Assembly: GCA_900660155.1 (NCBI GenBank)
Contig: CABFPE010000035.1
Location: 1,779,172-1,809,002 of the forward strand
Source of the DNA: Hofstenia miamia
Taxonomy: Eukaryota; Xenacoelomorpha; Acoela; Hofsteniidae
Length of the DNA stretch: 29,831 bases
Reading direction: 5' to 3'
Under the pieces are notes generated by a model. That model made no database searches, was not told the origin of the DNA, and was given only the letters and a program-made list of their open reading frames with translations. Position numbers and translations under genes: made by a program. Position 1 is the stretch's first letter. Each line of letters starts with the position of its first letter. This document shows, one piece after another, positions 9,530-20,538 of this stretch.

Positions 9530-12071
9530 ATGTGAGAAGATTTCTTCATTAATACGCTATTGCTGAAAACAACCATGCAAATATAGGTTATTGAACTCTT
9601 GCACTTAGACTATTTCCGCAATGAATCATGCGAGTCTTTGAATAAAAGCAAAAATAGAGCTAAAATTGCTTCAATTCAATTTCAAAAATATTTTGTACTC
9701 GTACATGGGGCGTACGCAGGATTTTCTCACGGCGTGACATCATCATCATTACCCAATGCGGGGCAAAGCCCCCCGAAAATTTTTGAAAATATTGTCAAAA
9801 TAGACCCTATTTTTTATTGCAAGAGTTGGCAAAGATTACTTTTCTATTACTGAAAAATATTTACAGGTTTCGTTTATTTTACAGTAACAAATATCAATAA
9901 CTTTTCTGGTAATTTGGACAACTTAGTGCTGAACACCTTACAATTACACTTTATAACACTTATTAATTTGCACAACTTCATAGTAAGAGTATGAAGCTAA
10001 TAATCATATATAGAATATTCACCAACATCAATAAATTTTTGTATAGGTATTGTTTCAAACTGGGACATAAACTTATAATCGAAATTAATATCGCAATATT
10101 TCAAAATAAATTTTTTAAAACGCATGAAAAATTTTAAAATTTAAGACATAGGCCTACACGAGAATTTTCTGGCTACAGTATTAGATTGAGCTACACATAC
10201 AGGCCAAAATTTAAGCAGTTTAATAGATTGAAGTAATTATTCTTTCATGCAATGTCAATGCATATTTTGAAAATATTTACGTAATCGACAACTGTAAGCT
10301 CAGCTATCATAATTTTGGAATTATATGTCTTAATAAAGCAACGAAAATCTGATTATCTGGTAGGCGACATCTATCGAGATTTTGCGTAATTAGCGCAAAT
10401 ATATGGATTTTAAGTTATTCCTTAATAACTAGCAATCCCAATTGAGTTGTGCAAATTATATAGAACTGTGTCTGGTACCATTTAAATTTTTTACTTTTAT
10501 TCGCGAACTGCTACTCAACAAACTCTGACTTTGCGCACGGCCCTCTTGAACGTTTTTCTCCAGAAAGCAAAATATTTGAGGGTAGTCTTTGGTTTCCTTT
10601 GGCATCAGACGACTCATTATTTGAACACTAAGCATGGTAAGAATTTGAATGTTTTTACTAAAATCGGATTTCTAATTGAAAGAAACTTTATTATTTTTAT
10701 AAACTTCAATCACAGGAATATTTCTTTGCCCAAAACTTTATCATTATATGAGTGTGCACAAACCTATAGATGTGTCTATTTCAGTGGTTTTCAGAGCTTC
10801 TGAACAGGCTTTGGTAAATTTGTTCAAAAATGTAGACAACGAGGTTTGTTACTTTAAGCTAATGCCTGTGGAAATCGCTTTAATATCTAGAGAAGACTGC
10901 TAGTTATGCATATTTAGGAAACCACTGAAATAATAATAAAAATCTTAATCACAACAATAAATTTTAATATTCAAGGTATTAACTTTTTAGTGTTTGAAAA
11001 TTGTGCAACCATGCAAGGAATACAAATAAAAATTTTAATGATGCCAGCCACACTAACGCGCTAATGCAAAAGTTAGCTATGTGGGAATAATAAATATATA
11101 CAAATGAGTAAAAATACATGTAGAAATAAATTACTTACCATTAAGTAGTAAAAATATAAGTTGTTTATTTAGACTATGGAATAGAAGTGCACGGTGGTAA
11201 TAAACAAATCTATTTGTTTAAGTGTGCAGAGGTGTTTATAATCGTTAGCTTCATGCTCATATTGGAAAATGATAAATGTGAACTTCTATGAAAATGCATC
11301 CAATTCATACACACAATAATTTAATTATGTAGGTAAATAGAAACGTATCTGTTGACTAAATATACATATGAATTACAGATGGGTAAATGATGAAATATGA
11401 TTTGATTAAAACATATTATAGTGTAAACTTTCTTAGATTTATACAATTGTGATATTAGTAGCGTGCGAACATCGTGTAAGTAACAACGTTTTTAATCAAA
11501 GTATTAATAGTGACATATAAATATTAATTAGCATTGGGTAGGCCTATCGGTAAACTTTCCATTCCACATTATGTGTATCATAATTTAAAAAAATTATAAA
11601 CATCCTTATAAATAACATATTAAAAATAAAAACATGCAATAAGCGCAAATTGTGCCCAAAAATTCATTGAATACGCTTAAAATAATTTAATAGCCGCTTA
11701 ACTTAATAATTTCATTTTCCGAACCATATACAATACTATCCACAAAAATTTGCATGAAAACTCCCCGACGACAAATTCCAAACATAACCCCAAAATTACA
11801 CTTGTTTCTTAATGCGTGGGGGTGTTTTAAGCAATGCCAAATATTTTGTCATTATTATATCGCACATGTAATTATAATTAGTTCTCATGGTGTAATGTCG
11901 TTGGTACCATGTATAATATTATAAAGTTTGTACAAATTTGGTGTTGAGTTTATTTCCATTGCTCATTTTAAGCTATTTTTTTCAAAAATTTACCATAGGG
12001 ATGAATAAAGGTATCTACTAGCCTATATTTTTGACGTCGGATGATCTATTCATAACCATAAAATTAATTTT
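9530..12071. other. long AT-rich interval, no supported gene
   Basis: A transposon-end-like string GGGGCGTACGCAGGATTTT lies near 9706-9724, with a GC-rich GGGGCAAAGCCCCCCG nearby at about 9761-9776, but no inverted partner was found. The frame over 10507-10640 stays open and then meets CATGGTAAG, which resembles a 5' splice site. No protein family was recognised there, and the longer frame at 10531-10803 lacks an ATG. The rest is A/T-rich sequence with no visible structure. Confidence 0.4.
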
Positions 12072-12104
12072 CTGATCCATATCCAGTGGATATATACGGA
12101 TCAG
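12072..12104. other. interrupted palindrome / hairpin
   Basis: An outer arm CTGATCC pairs with GGATCAG, and an inner palindrome ATATCCAGTGGATAT lies between them, giving a hairpin of about 33 nt. It sits just left of the TA tract. Function unknown. Confidence 0.6.
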
Positions 12105-12151
12105 AATGATTCTAGATTTATATTCACGGCTATCCTGACGTAATCCTCGGA

Positions 12152-12201
12152 ATATATATATATATATATATANTATATATATGTATATATATTTATATAC
12201 A

Positions 12202-12238
<37 letters not shown>
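12152..12238. repeat. imperfect TA microsatellite with an N join
   Basis: A long TA tract with TGTA, TTTA and TACA variants and an N at 12173. Unlike the other Ns, this join sits inside simple sequence and has no flanking duplicate, so true tract length and contiguity are uncertain. Confidence 0.95.
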
Positions 12239-13895
12239 GGAATTTATATGATTAGTGCCCAATGTTTGTTCGTTCTCAATTACGTCTGTACAAATGTAAA
12301 ATAATTAGTCAAGTACGTATAAATTTGACGTACTTCCTTTTTCTAACAAAATGCATATGCAGTGCATAAAACAAAAGAACAATATGTTATTTGTAGGAAT
12401 TGAAAAATTAATCACTACAGAACTATCTGTTTGAATCTCGAATTGGTTTTGAAATTTATTGAGATATTCAAAAGAGTTACCTTGAAAATTCGAGCTGCTT
12501 CTTGGATGAGTAAAATTACAAAATGAATTTATGCTAATAGAATGGAACTATGTACGTTAATAATTTCGATATGTGTATCATTTTTAGTAATCTGTTAAAC
12601 ACAATTGGTATGATGGACAATTTTTATATATTGTTGCAACCAGAAGCTAAGAAGCTAGGCAAAGTTTTGAAATACTTAAATGCAGATTTATATGAAAATT
12701 TCTTAATTATTTTTTGTAAGCTCATTTACATTTGATAAGGAAAAAATATCTCACGAAATATTGAGCAGATGATTTGGCTAATATGAAAATTTGTAAGTCT
12801 GAGTTCTCGTTTGTGCATTTTCTATTTTACTATTTAAACTATGTAAACCATCAAAAATTTTGATTCTGTAAATTGAGAATATATTTTACGTTCTCTTGAT
12901 GTTATCGTGGAGATGGAGATTTTCAAGCAACTTTTTTAATAAAACATACTTGATTTTAAATTAAAATATACACTGAGAAAATTAACTTGCAAAAGACATG
13001 CAATGTGATACGTTTTCTATGGAATAACCATCCAAAAATCATATCAATCTTCCAAGTCTTTGTAATAAATGTATTTTTTTGCAAGTCATCCTTACTTAAA
13101 GATATGAGATTACCAATTACAAAAGTTTGCATCTTAAAATTTACATCAATTTAGAATTTATATTGTTGCTGAAAGGTATATTGTATTGTGTAATGAGGGA
13201 TACTGTTCAATGACTAATCCATTTGGAATGTGCTAACATATTAATAGCATTTAAATGATGCAATGCATAATATTTACTTGTCAAACTATATGAAAAATGT
13301 AGTGCAATGCTATTTTCACACTCTCAATTTTAAATCAAAGTTTTCCAAATGGTTCAATTCATTCATGGAAAATTTTGAATTAGTGACTTATAACGCTTCA
13401 ACCAAAAATATTAATTTAGCATCTCTTCATAGTTGAGCTGCAATTTGAGATATTATTGCAAGGAATCAAATGTTTTAAATTTGAAATCTAGATTGGTTAG
13501 CAAATTCAATGAAGATCCAACTACCTCTTGATGTTGTATGGTATCTCTAGTAGCAAAATTATTAAATGGATTGCTTTAGCGATTCTCGTGTTACGGAGCT
13601 TTCCCGCATTTATTTTGTTCTGAACATAGATTAAATATTACACATCATATGTGATTTTGTTATTCAATTTATGTTGAAATTTTCAATATACTTCCTTGTC
13701 GTTATTAATGAATTTGATTCTTTACGTTTAATGGGCAAACTTCGATTTGCACCTCAAATATTTCCTCTGTCACATCAATTAAATGTTGATGAGGACATAT
13801 TGTTGTTTCTACTTTTTACAGTTTGTTAATGTTGCCAAAAAGTGTTATTCACATACGATAAACAATACTTCAGTTTTTTAGTGTGACATAGACCT
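12239..13895. other. AT-rich interval, no supported gene
   Basis: A 61-codon ATG frame exists at 12550-12735 but has no recognisable domain and is at the level expected by chance. No RNA gene or paired inverted repeat was seen. Confidence 0.4.
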
Positions 13896-13903
13896 AATGT
13901 AGG

Positions 13904-14685
13904 CAGGCTTGTTCAAAAGATAATCTGACAAAAGATTATCTTCGATAAGATTATCTCAATAACCTATTTTTGAGTAGTTATACCGTACAATAACCTATCT
14001 TATACAGCAGATTATCGAATCGACTCAATAACGTTTTAGTATAATGTTTGGGTATAGCTGACAAATTTCCTGAGATAAGAGTTTTTTCGAATTTTTTAAA
14101 ACACAATTCACGAATTTTAATTTAGAAGTTTGCAAGAAACGAATTTTTTTAAAATATAAAAATGATGTTGCATGTATACATAAATAGTTAATTAAAACCA
14201 TCACTGTGAAATGTTCCAACTTGGTATTGTTTCTGACACATTGTGAACACATGTGTGAATTCGTACTCTCTAGATTAGAATCTGTATGTATTTGAATCTA
14301 ATCATAAATTAAGAACCATTTCGTGTTTTTTATGAAGTCATCTACCTATTTGTTTGGCCATCAAAATAACGGCATTTTCAAAATAACATTTGATACTACG
14401 AAACATAAAATGAATAATTTTTAAAATTGTCCCAAAATATACCTGCAAAAGATTTCCATTGTCATGCGAAAGATTTATTGTACTTGTACTAAATCTGCAA
14501 AATTACTATTTTGTGAGAGATATGTAAATTACAATAATATACAACTACAGCTACATGTATATACTTTTGATGAAGATAATCTAGATATCTAGATAACCTA
14601 TCTTGAACAAAATCATTATCTAAATAATCTATTTTTAGCTTTTTTGAACAAGATATTATCGACGATAAAATATTGAACAAGCCTG
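13904..14685. mobile_element. hAT-type MITE with perfect TIR and 8-bp TSD
   Basis: Direct repeats AATGTAGG at 13896-13903 and 14686-14693 flank the 782-bp element. Its ends are the perfect 13-bp inverted repeat CAGGCTTGTTCAA (left) and TTGAACAAGCCTG (right). Copies of TTGAACAA/TTGTTCAA and of AGATAATC/GATTATCT words recur inside both ends, typical of hAT subterminal motifs. The interior is AT-rich with no transposase; the two minus-strand frames in it (14025-14252 and 14489-14680) are short and not recognisable. A perfect 16-bp palindrome, ATCTAGATATCTAGAT, lies at 14579-14594. Non-autonomous element. Confidence 0.92.
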
Positions 14686-14693
14686 AATGTAGG

Positions 14694-16173
14694 GATACTC
14701 TAGTTTCTTGGTATTTAATATTTGAAAAACTTCCCTAAAAATTTGGATTTATCCGAGCAATGATTAGAGATTTCTTATTTATATCACCAACATGATTCAG
14801 ATGAGATATCTGTATTTTCTAACTTATTAATGCCTAAAAAGTCAGCAGGCATAGATATTCTACGTACTATTGGATTGGCAAATATGAGTTCTACAATTTT
14901 AAATACAAAACAAGAATTCATAACTTTATTAATAAAGCTAGTCAATGATGTATCATGGATTAATCAATATACCCGTGGTTGACATAACTGATGTCTTATT
15001 GTTGAACATCATTTATAATGTGCTTTCCTCGAAATGCTGCATAGGAAGTGTAGGATGAATAATTACCCCCGCCTTCAACAAACAATAATGGTAAATTTGC
15101 ATGACCAATAAAATTGTTTGCTTTGCTAAAATACCTTAAGAAAACAGTGTAAACCAGAAACGATCCTCTAACTTCTCTAACTGTTGTTTCAATCTTAACT
15201 CTAACACTCTACCACACAAATCTCAAGTGGCCGTATGATTCCATACTATTAGATATTCATATGATTGGTAATATTACAATATTGCCTTGAACAGCTAGCT
15301 AACACAAAATATTACATCTTCAAAAATGGGGATTTTATGTGATGCTGGTATATTTTGAAGAAGTTCTTCAATTGAATTACACTAATCTTCACTGATGTTC
15401 CGTGAAAAAGGCTGCAAAAACAAATTTAAATTTCTTGGACAACGTAGGTAAGTAACAATCGAAAGCGATACAACTACAATATCCACCATTCATTCTGATC
15501 ACCTGGAGAGCTTTCCAGATTGGATACATATACATTTCATTAGTGAGGTGTAATCTTATTTGCTGAAAAGGGTGAATTTGCTCACGAATCTTCTGAAATT
15601 AAAAAACTCTAATCAATGTCTGTGGTTCCTAGTCAAGTTCAAAAAACATATGAGACATATGTTCAACTGAAAAGTATTTGATCGATGTATTTCTCACTTT
15701 ATTTCATTGTGAGGAGCTATTTTCTAGGGTCAAGCCATTCTCACAATTAGCATTACATTCATCCAAGTGGCAGTAACATCGTTGAATGGCCTAAAGGATT
15801 TTCCAAATGTTGGGCAAGTTTTGCAATAAAGCAGAAAACCTGCCGACTGAAAGGCTTGTGAATGGCTCTATTAAAATTGTTTTGAAAAATGAGGTTGAAA
15901 AGTTCGGAGCATCCGCTAGCCAACGATGTCCCCTGTGTTAAAGGAAGTGATAATGCGACACCCCAGTAGATCACTCCGAAGTATTGAATACATCTTTGTA
16001 GAAACACGACTAAAATTTATTCTTAGCACTAAATGTTGAATCGATAATTGTCGGACGAAGACCAGCGGATACATTGATGTAGAGATGAGTGCTAGTAAAC
16101 AAATTTATTTGCATACTTACAAATTAGTGTAAATCGGTAGCATTGATTTTCAATTGAAAGCATGCGCGCACTG
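14694..16173. other. AT-rich interval downstream of the Tc1-like fragment
   Basis: On the minus strand this is where the catalytic part of the Tc1-type transposase would be expected, but no DDE-like motifs were found. An 82-codon minus-strand frame (15759-16007) and an overlapping second frame are unusually open for this DNA, yet neither matches a family I recognise. Confidence 0.35.
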
Positions 16174-16536
16174 TTACTTACAAGAAAAATACTTTGTTAG
16201 GATGTTTCGCACAGTTTTTACTATCACAAGGTGACCATCAGCACATTCATTGCAAAAATCTTCCGAAGTTTTTGGAATTTTGCTTTGAAAGGCACACAAG
16301 AGCTGATTGGGAGGTTTTTGAGGCCTTCTTTGATCTTCCGGACTTTGGGACTTTGGCTTGGAGGCAATAAGGTTTTCAAATGTGAAACGTCTGATGATAT
16401 CCCCGACAGTGCTTTGAGGTTGCTCTAAAAGTCGGGCTATATTACGTTGACTCATCCGTTCTAAATGTTTGGAGATAATCAACTCGCGGATGGCAAGAGG
16501 CATCATATATGGCGAAGAAAGACTGTTATTAGACAT
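16174..16536 (-). pseudogene. Tc1-like transposase, N-terminal DNA-binding fragment
   Basis: The 120-residue frame starts at the ATG at 16536 (minus strand), preceded by a TATTTATA-like string. Its first half reads as a paired-type helix-turn-helix: MPLAIRELIISKHLERMSQR at about residues 12-31, then NIARLLEQPQSTVGDIIRRF as the recognition part. A basic SKPKSQSPE linker and a second decayed helical block ending in TVRNILTKYF follow. This is the N-terminal half of Tc1/mariner transposases. The DDE catalytic half is absent: the frame stops three residues later, at a point that reads TTGTAAGTAAC and looks like a 5' splice site. It may be a truncated transposon copy or, less likely, an exon of a captured DNA-binding protein. 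A motif GTGGCCGAAT recurs upstream at 16606 and 16790 and may be remnants of terminal direct repeats. Confidence 0.6.
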
Positions 16537-18754
16537 TCTCAATATAAATAGACTGAAAAAATCTCAACCAATGAAATTTTTTACAGATTCTCTGATTTGG
16601 TCTGAAGTGGCCGAATACATTAGCTAACTACAAGCATTGTAGCATTTTTTCTTGAGATTTAAAGTAAACAGTGATAATTATGTCTCAACATTGATGAATT
16701 CCTCTTTTTGCAACTCCAAATCTAATTAAAAAATAACTATAACATTCTTGCCGTCCATTTTTTAGAAATATTTATGACAAATCATCGGTGGCCGAATTCT
16801 TTTTTGCAGTACTGTTTGTACTACTTTTTCAGATGAAACTTTTTCCAAAGACAACTATCAATTTTGAACACTGTGTGTACATTTTTTAAAACAATCAAGA
16901 ACTTACCACCCTATAATACGATTTCAATCCCCGGTTTATTCAAATGCAGAATTCTAGATCAAAACATTCTACCTGCATTCAGTATGAAAAAATCTAAAAA
17001 AGTTTCAAAAGCGTAGTTCATTAAATTTCATAAATTTTCTCCAAGTCTTTTAAAAAATTTGGTAATTCTGTTATGGTTAAAATTTAAAGTAAACATTATT
17101 TCTGTGTTTTTTTAATGGAAAATCCGATTTTTACAAAAACTTTCAAATTCTTCCATACCAACTATTTTGTGTTTTCTAAATAAACTATCCAAGTCCCGTT
17201 TTCTTAGAAACTCACAAATTGTAAAAATGCCTGGGTTGTTTATTGTTGATACCGCAATTCGAAATTGAAATTCATTGTCCAAGGAGATAAAGAGCCATTT
17301 GCAGCTATTAGAAATTACATTAACACTATTGTTAGGCAAAGTATATCTCAGTTAAATCATTGTTAGGATTCAAATTCTACAATAGTTGTTATATTTAATA
17401 GCTTTATTTTCAATTGGTATCCGTTGCATAATTTATATTATATTTACAAAAATCAATGTAAAGCTCAATAAATGATGCTGCAATAACAATTTAATTCACA
17501 ACAAAACAATAAATACAAATAATAAGTAAACTAAAAATCACAAATCACTAGAATAAAAAATATAATGAATATATATACACTTAAGGAATAAGAAAAGCTA
17601 TAGTTTAAATATCTTGCAAATATATTTTTTCTTAATATTTTTTATAAATGTTCTAAAATTTGTTCCATTCCCTAGAGATATTTGCAGTAAATTAATTCTT
17701 CCAATTTTTGTTCTTTACTTGAGCTATACGCTCTTTTCTTGTATTTTAACATTTATTTAAAAAGTATGTTCCATTGATGTATTAAGCAACTTAATAAGGC
17801 TGGTGTAAGTGTTGATATACGTTGGTGAGAGCATTGATGTTATGTGTATTAATTCATCAACTTAATGTTTACCAATATTAAACAAAATGGTATGTACATT
17901 TGAATATTTTATGACGCTGTTTAGATAAATTACCATTTTCTAATTGTTAATATTTATCTGAATAAAAATATTTTATCTTCTTTTATCTTATATTTTTATT
18001 TTCACCTTCGTTTTAGGTTTTTTAGCATTGGAAACGAGACAATAGGTCAAAATGATATATTTTATTTGTTTCATTATTTATTCAGCAAAAACACTAGCAG
18101 GTACACATTCTTCCAATTATGTTGGTAATCTCATTGAATTTTATGATGGGTTGAAGTGGTTCACCCCATTAAGTGTATTTCTGCTTGTGCCTGAGAAGTA
18201 GTAGTTTCCAAATAACCATATCATGGCCTCTGATATAGTAAAGTGTTGATCTTAGGTTTAAAAGAATCCGAGCATATGTTCTTATGTTGATGTTATGAAT
18301 AAATATATGTGCTAACTGCTTTAGTTTTTGAGTTCTTACTAAAAAACTGATTTTAGGCTAACTTTTTTAAAAATTCTATGACCTTGTTAAGATATGAAAT
18401 ACTATCATAAATCAATGAAAAATAAAATATAATTAACATATCTTGATAGGCTAAAACTAATAGTGAAGCGACTTAGCACTGTAAATACAATTACTCTTTA
18501 AGATTCATTTGACATAGAGCTTTTCAAAGTAGAACATTATGTAAAAATGAAAAGAAAATTACACATGCAAACTCAAATGGATTATCAATGTATTTGGAGG
18601 TGCATATACCTGCTTTGTTTTTAATGAATGCATGCTCAAGTAAAGAAAAAAATTCTGTCCATTTTGACAATTTCGGTAGTTCTAGGGTTAAAGTTTTTTT
18701 TGACATCATTCTTTTCCATCTCTAAGCTTAGTCGCTCTGCCACGAAATTCACTG
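16537..18754. other. AT-rich interval, no supported gene
   Basis: It holds the two GTGGCCGAAT motifs upstream of the Tc1-like fragment and a 75-codon minus-strand frame (17112-17339) without a recognised domain. The zone 17390-18000 is very low in complexity (A/T runs). Nothing else was seen. Confidence 0.4.
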
Positions 18755-18990
18755 ATCATGTAGAGGAAAAACATTTTTTGTTCCTCAGAATTTGTGATCG
18801 TGTTGAGTTGACATTATAACTGTCATCATTCTTAAAGCTCTTTCTGCTTACTCTTTAATGACGCTTGCTATATGGACTAGTATCTGATATTCAAGATATT
18901 CCATCACTGGTGCTGACAAAAAATCGTGCCCTTCCACACAAAGCAATTTTTATAAGTATCCAGGAATTCCACCTACAAAGTCTTTCAACG
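18755..18990 (-). pseudogene. broken fragment of an uncharacterised invertebrate ORF family
   Basis: Read on the minus strand, one frame gives KDFVGGIPGYL, a stop, KLLCVEGHDFLSAPVMEYLE and, after another stop, AERALRMMT. A small frameshift then continues as YNVNSTRSQILRNKKCFSS. From memory this resembles the C-terminal region of large uncharacterised proteins that are multicopy in several invertebrate genomes (an FVG...LL..LG block, an APV..W-like block, an AERG/AERA block). They are probably transposon-derived, although I cannot name the family. Two in-frame stops and one frameshift mark it as dead. No other part of such a protein was found nearby. Confidence 0.4.
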
Positions 18991-20074
18991 TTATGGAAAC
19001 TGTTGGCTTATCTTTAAGTATTATAAGATATCCTACCATACTCGTCTCTTCATTCTGTCATATTCTGTTGCTCACTAAGATTCCATAGATGTTTTCAAAG
19101 CACTTTTTAATATTATATTGATCTTTTCTAATAAAATTGAATTATGTAGTTACAACCATATTTCTCAACACGATCTATTACTGAACGTTGAGGAAGGAAC
19201 CCACGCAGCGTGGATGCAGGATTTCCTGCGAATTGCGAACCATTTGATACCAAGACGATCAAAGGTTGTTAGTTGAGTGAACATCAACTACCCACTGTTG
19301 CCTTACGTCAACAAACACAATTTGGTAGAGTAGAAGAAGGTTTGTTGAAAACCAATTAATTACATGCTTTAATATTTTAAGAACTCAAATTCACAATAAA
19401 ACGTGAATTCTTTGTTTATTTGGGTTTTTTACCGCTAACAAATCATAACAAAATGCATTAAACTTTATCCAAGTATTGTCCCGACCATAGTCATGCAAAT
19501 CCGCATACCAGCCTGCTTGAAATTGCCTTGCTTCACTTAGAAAACATTAAGCGTGTCTCATGTTCAAAATAATGTTCCAAGCAACCCCTCATGCACACGG
19601 GCCTGCACAGTCATTGCCCGCCTAAACCTAAGGGGAGCGAGCGAGAAAATAATCTTTTAGGGCTGAAACAAGCTCCTTCAAAGCAATACTATCGGTACAC
19701 TAGTAGCGAGGATGAAAATAAGACTTATAAAAAACAAGTTATTGCAACAGGCACATAGGGTGCAAAGAGCGTGATGTTGTGTTTTGCTTCTTAAAGGATT
19801 AGCGAATTCTTTGCAAGGATTAATATTAAGGTATTGATAGATATATTGAAACTTGCGAAGTTTGCACAAAAAAAAAATATTTCCCGCAACTTTGTTCTGT
19901 TCTCTACTAGTTCCGGTAATGTTTGAAAAATAACTGCATGCAAAATTTCATTTATTGATTCGAGTCTTCTGTTTTCAAACCAATGGGATGTGGATTTTTC
20001 TGATGGTCAATACAATATTTGCAAAATTATTATTTGTTCAGAAAATACATATTACAAAAAAATATTTATTCTAC
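18991..20074. other. interval without a supported gene, locally GC-richer
   Basis: Around 19195-19230 two short hairpins stand side by side. The stretch 19480-19650 is GC-richer than its surroundings, but every frame is broken and nothing was recognised. The 63-codon minus-strand frame at 19678-19869 has no domain. Confidence 0.35.
19201..19229. other. two adjacent short hairpins
   Basis: CCACGCAGCGTGG (19201-19213) is a 6-bp inverted repeat around one A. GCAGGATTTCCTGC (19216-19229) is a second inverted repeat two bases later. They are GC-rich islands in AT-rich DNA; role unknown. Confidence 0.55.
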
Positions 20075-20082
20075 AGCAGAAC

Positions 20083-20449
20083 CAGACTTGTCAACGAGTC
20101 GAGCTTCTAACGAGCCGAGCCGATCCGAACCGAGCTTGAGCACAGTATTTGATATACAACTAGCTTATTTTAGGCAAAGCAAGTTTATATTTCTGCTTGT
20201 TAATTTGATTATGGAGATTTTTTGTTATTTTTTGCAGTCAGTATGCCTTTCCTATAATCTTATTTAAGAAATGTTTTTTAAATAATAGGAAGAGCTATGT
20301 AAAAAATTCTTTGAGCAAAATTTTTTGAAAAAAATACCGAGCTAAAACGAGCCTCATTCAAAGATTTTATGTGGCCTGCCGAGCCGAACTTACACAAAAT
20401 TCAAACGAGCCGAGCCGAGCTTGGAAATGTCGGCTCGTTGACAAGTCTG
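20083..20449. mobile_element. hAT-type MITE with 8-bp TSD
   Basis: The 367-bp element is flanked by perfect 8-bp direct repeats AGCAGAAC (20075-20082 and 20450-20457). The termini are 16-bp perfect inverted repeats, CAGACTTGTCAACGAG on the left and CTCGTTGACAAGTCTG on the right. Both ends carry clusters of GAGCCGAGC words (left 20095-20140, right 20337-20432 in inverted arrangement), the expected subterminal binding-site array. It has no coding capacity; the 82-codon frame crossing its left end (20019-20267) is incidental. The small number of changes in the TIRs and the perfect TSD suggest a fairly recent insertion. It lies about 80 bp upstream of the mariner-like remnant. Confidence 0.93.
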
Positions 20450-20538
20450 AGCAGAACGCAGTAAGCAATTCAATGCAGAAATAGGAAAATGAAGAAACCG
20501 AAAAAACTTCATTTGACAACCCCACCAATATCCTGATC

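Noticed and set aside
14025..14680. Minus-strand frames inside the 13904-14685 MITE as a transposase
   Set aside because: Too short, separated, and lacking hAT dimerisation or BED motifs.
15759..16007. 82-codon minus-strand frame as the catalytic part of the Tc1-like transposase
   Set aside because: No DDE-type motif is visible; a GVIYWG string weakly recalls other families, but the rest does not align with anything I know.
16231..16428. Plus-strand 65-codon frame
   Set aside because: It is the antisense of the Tc1-like helix-turn-helix fragment.
20019..20267. 82-codon plus-strand frame
   Set aside because: It crosses the MITE left boundary and TSD, so it is a chance frame.
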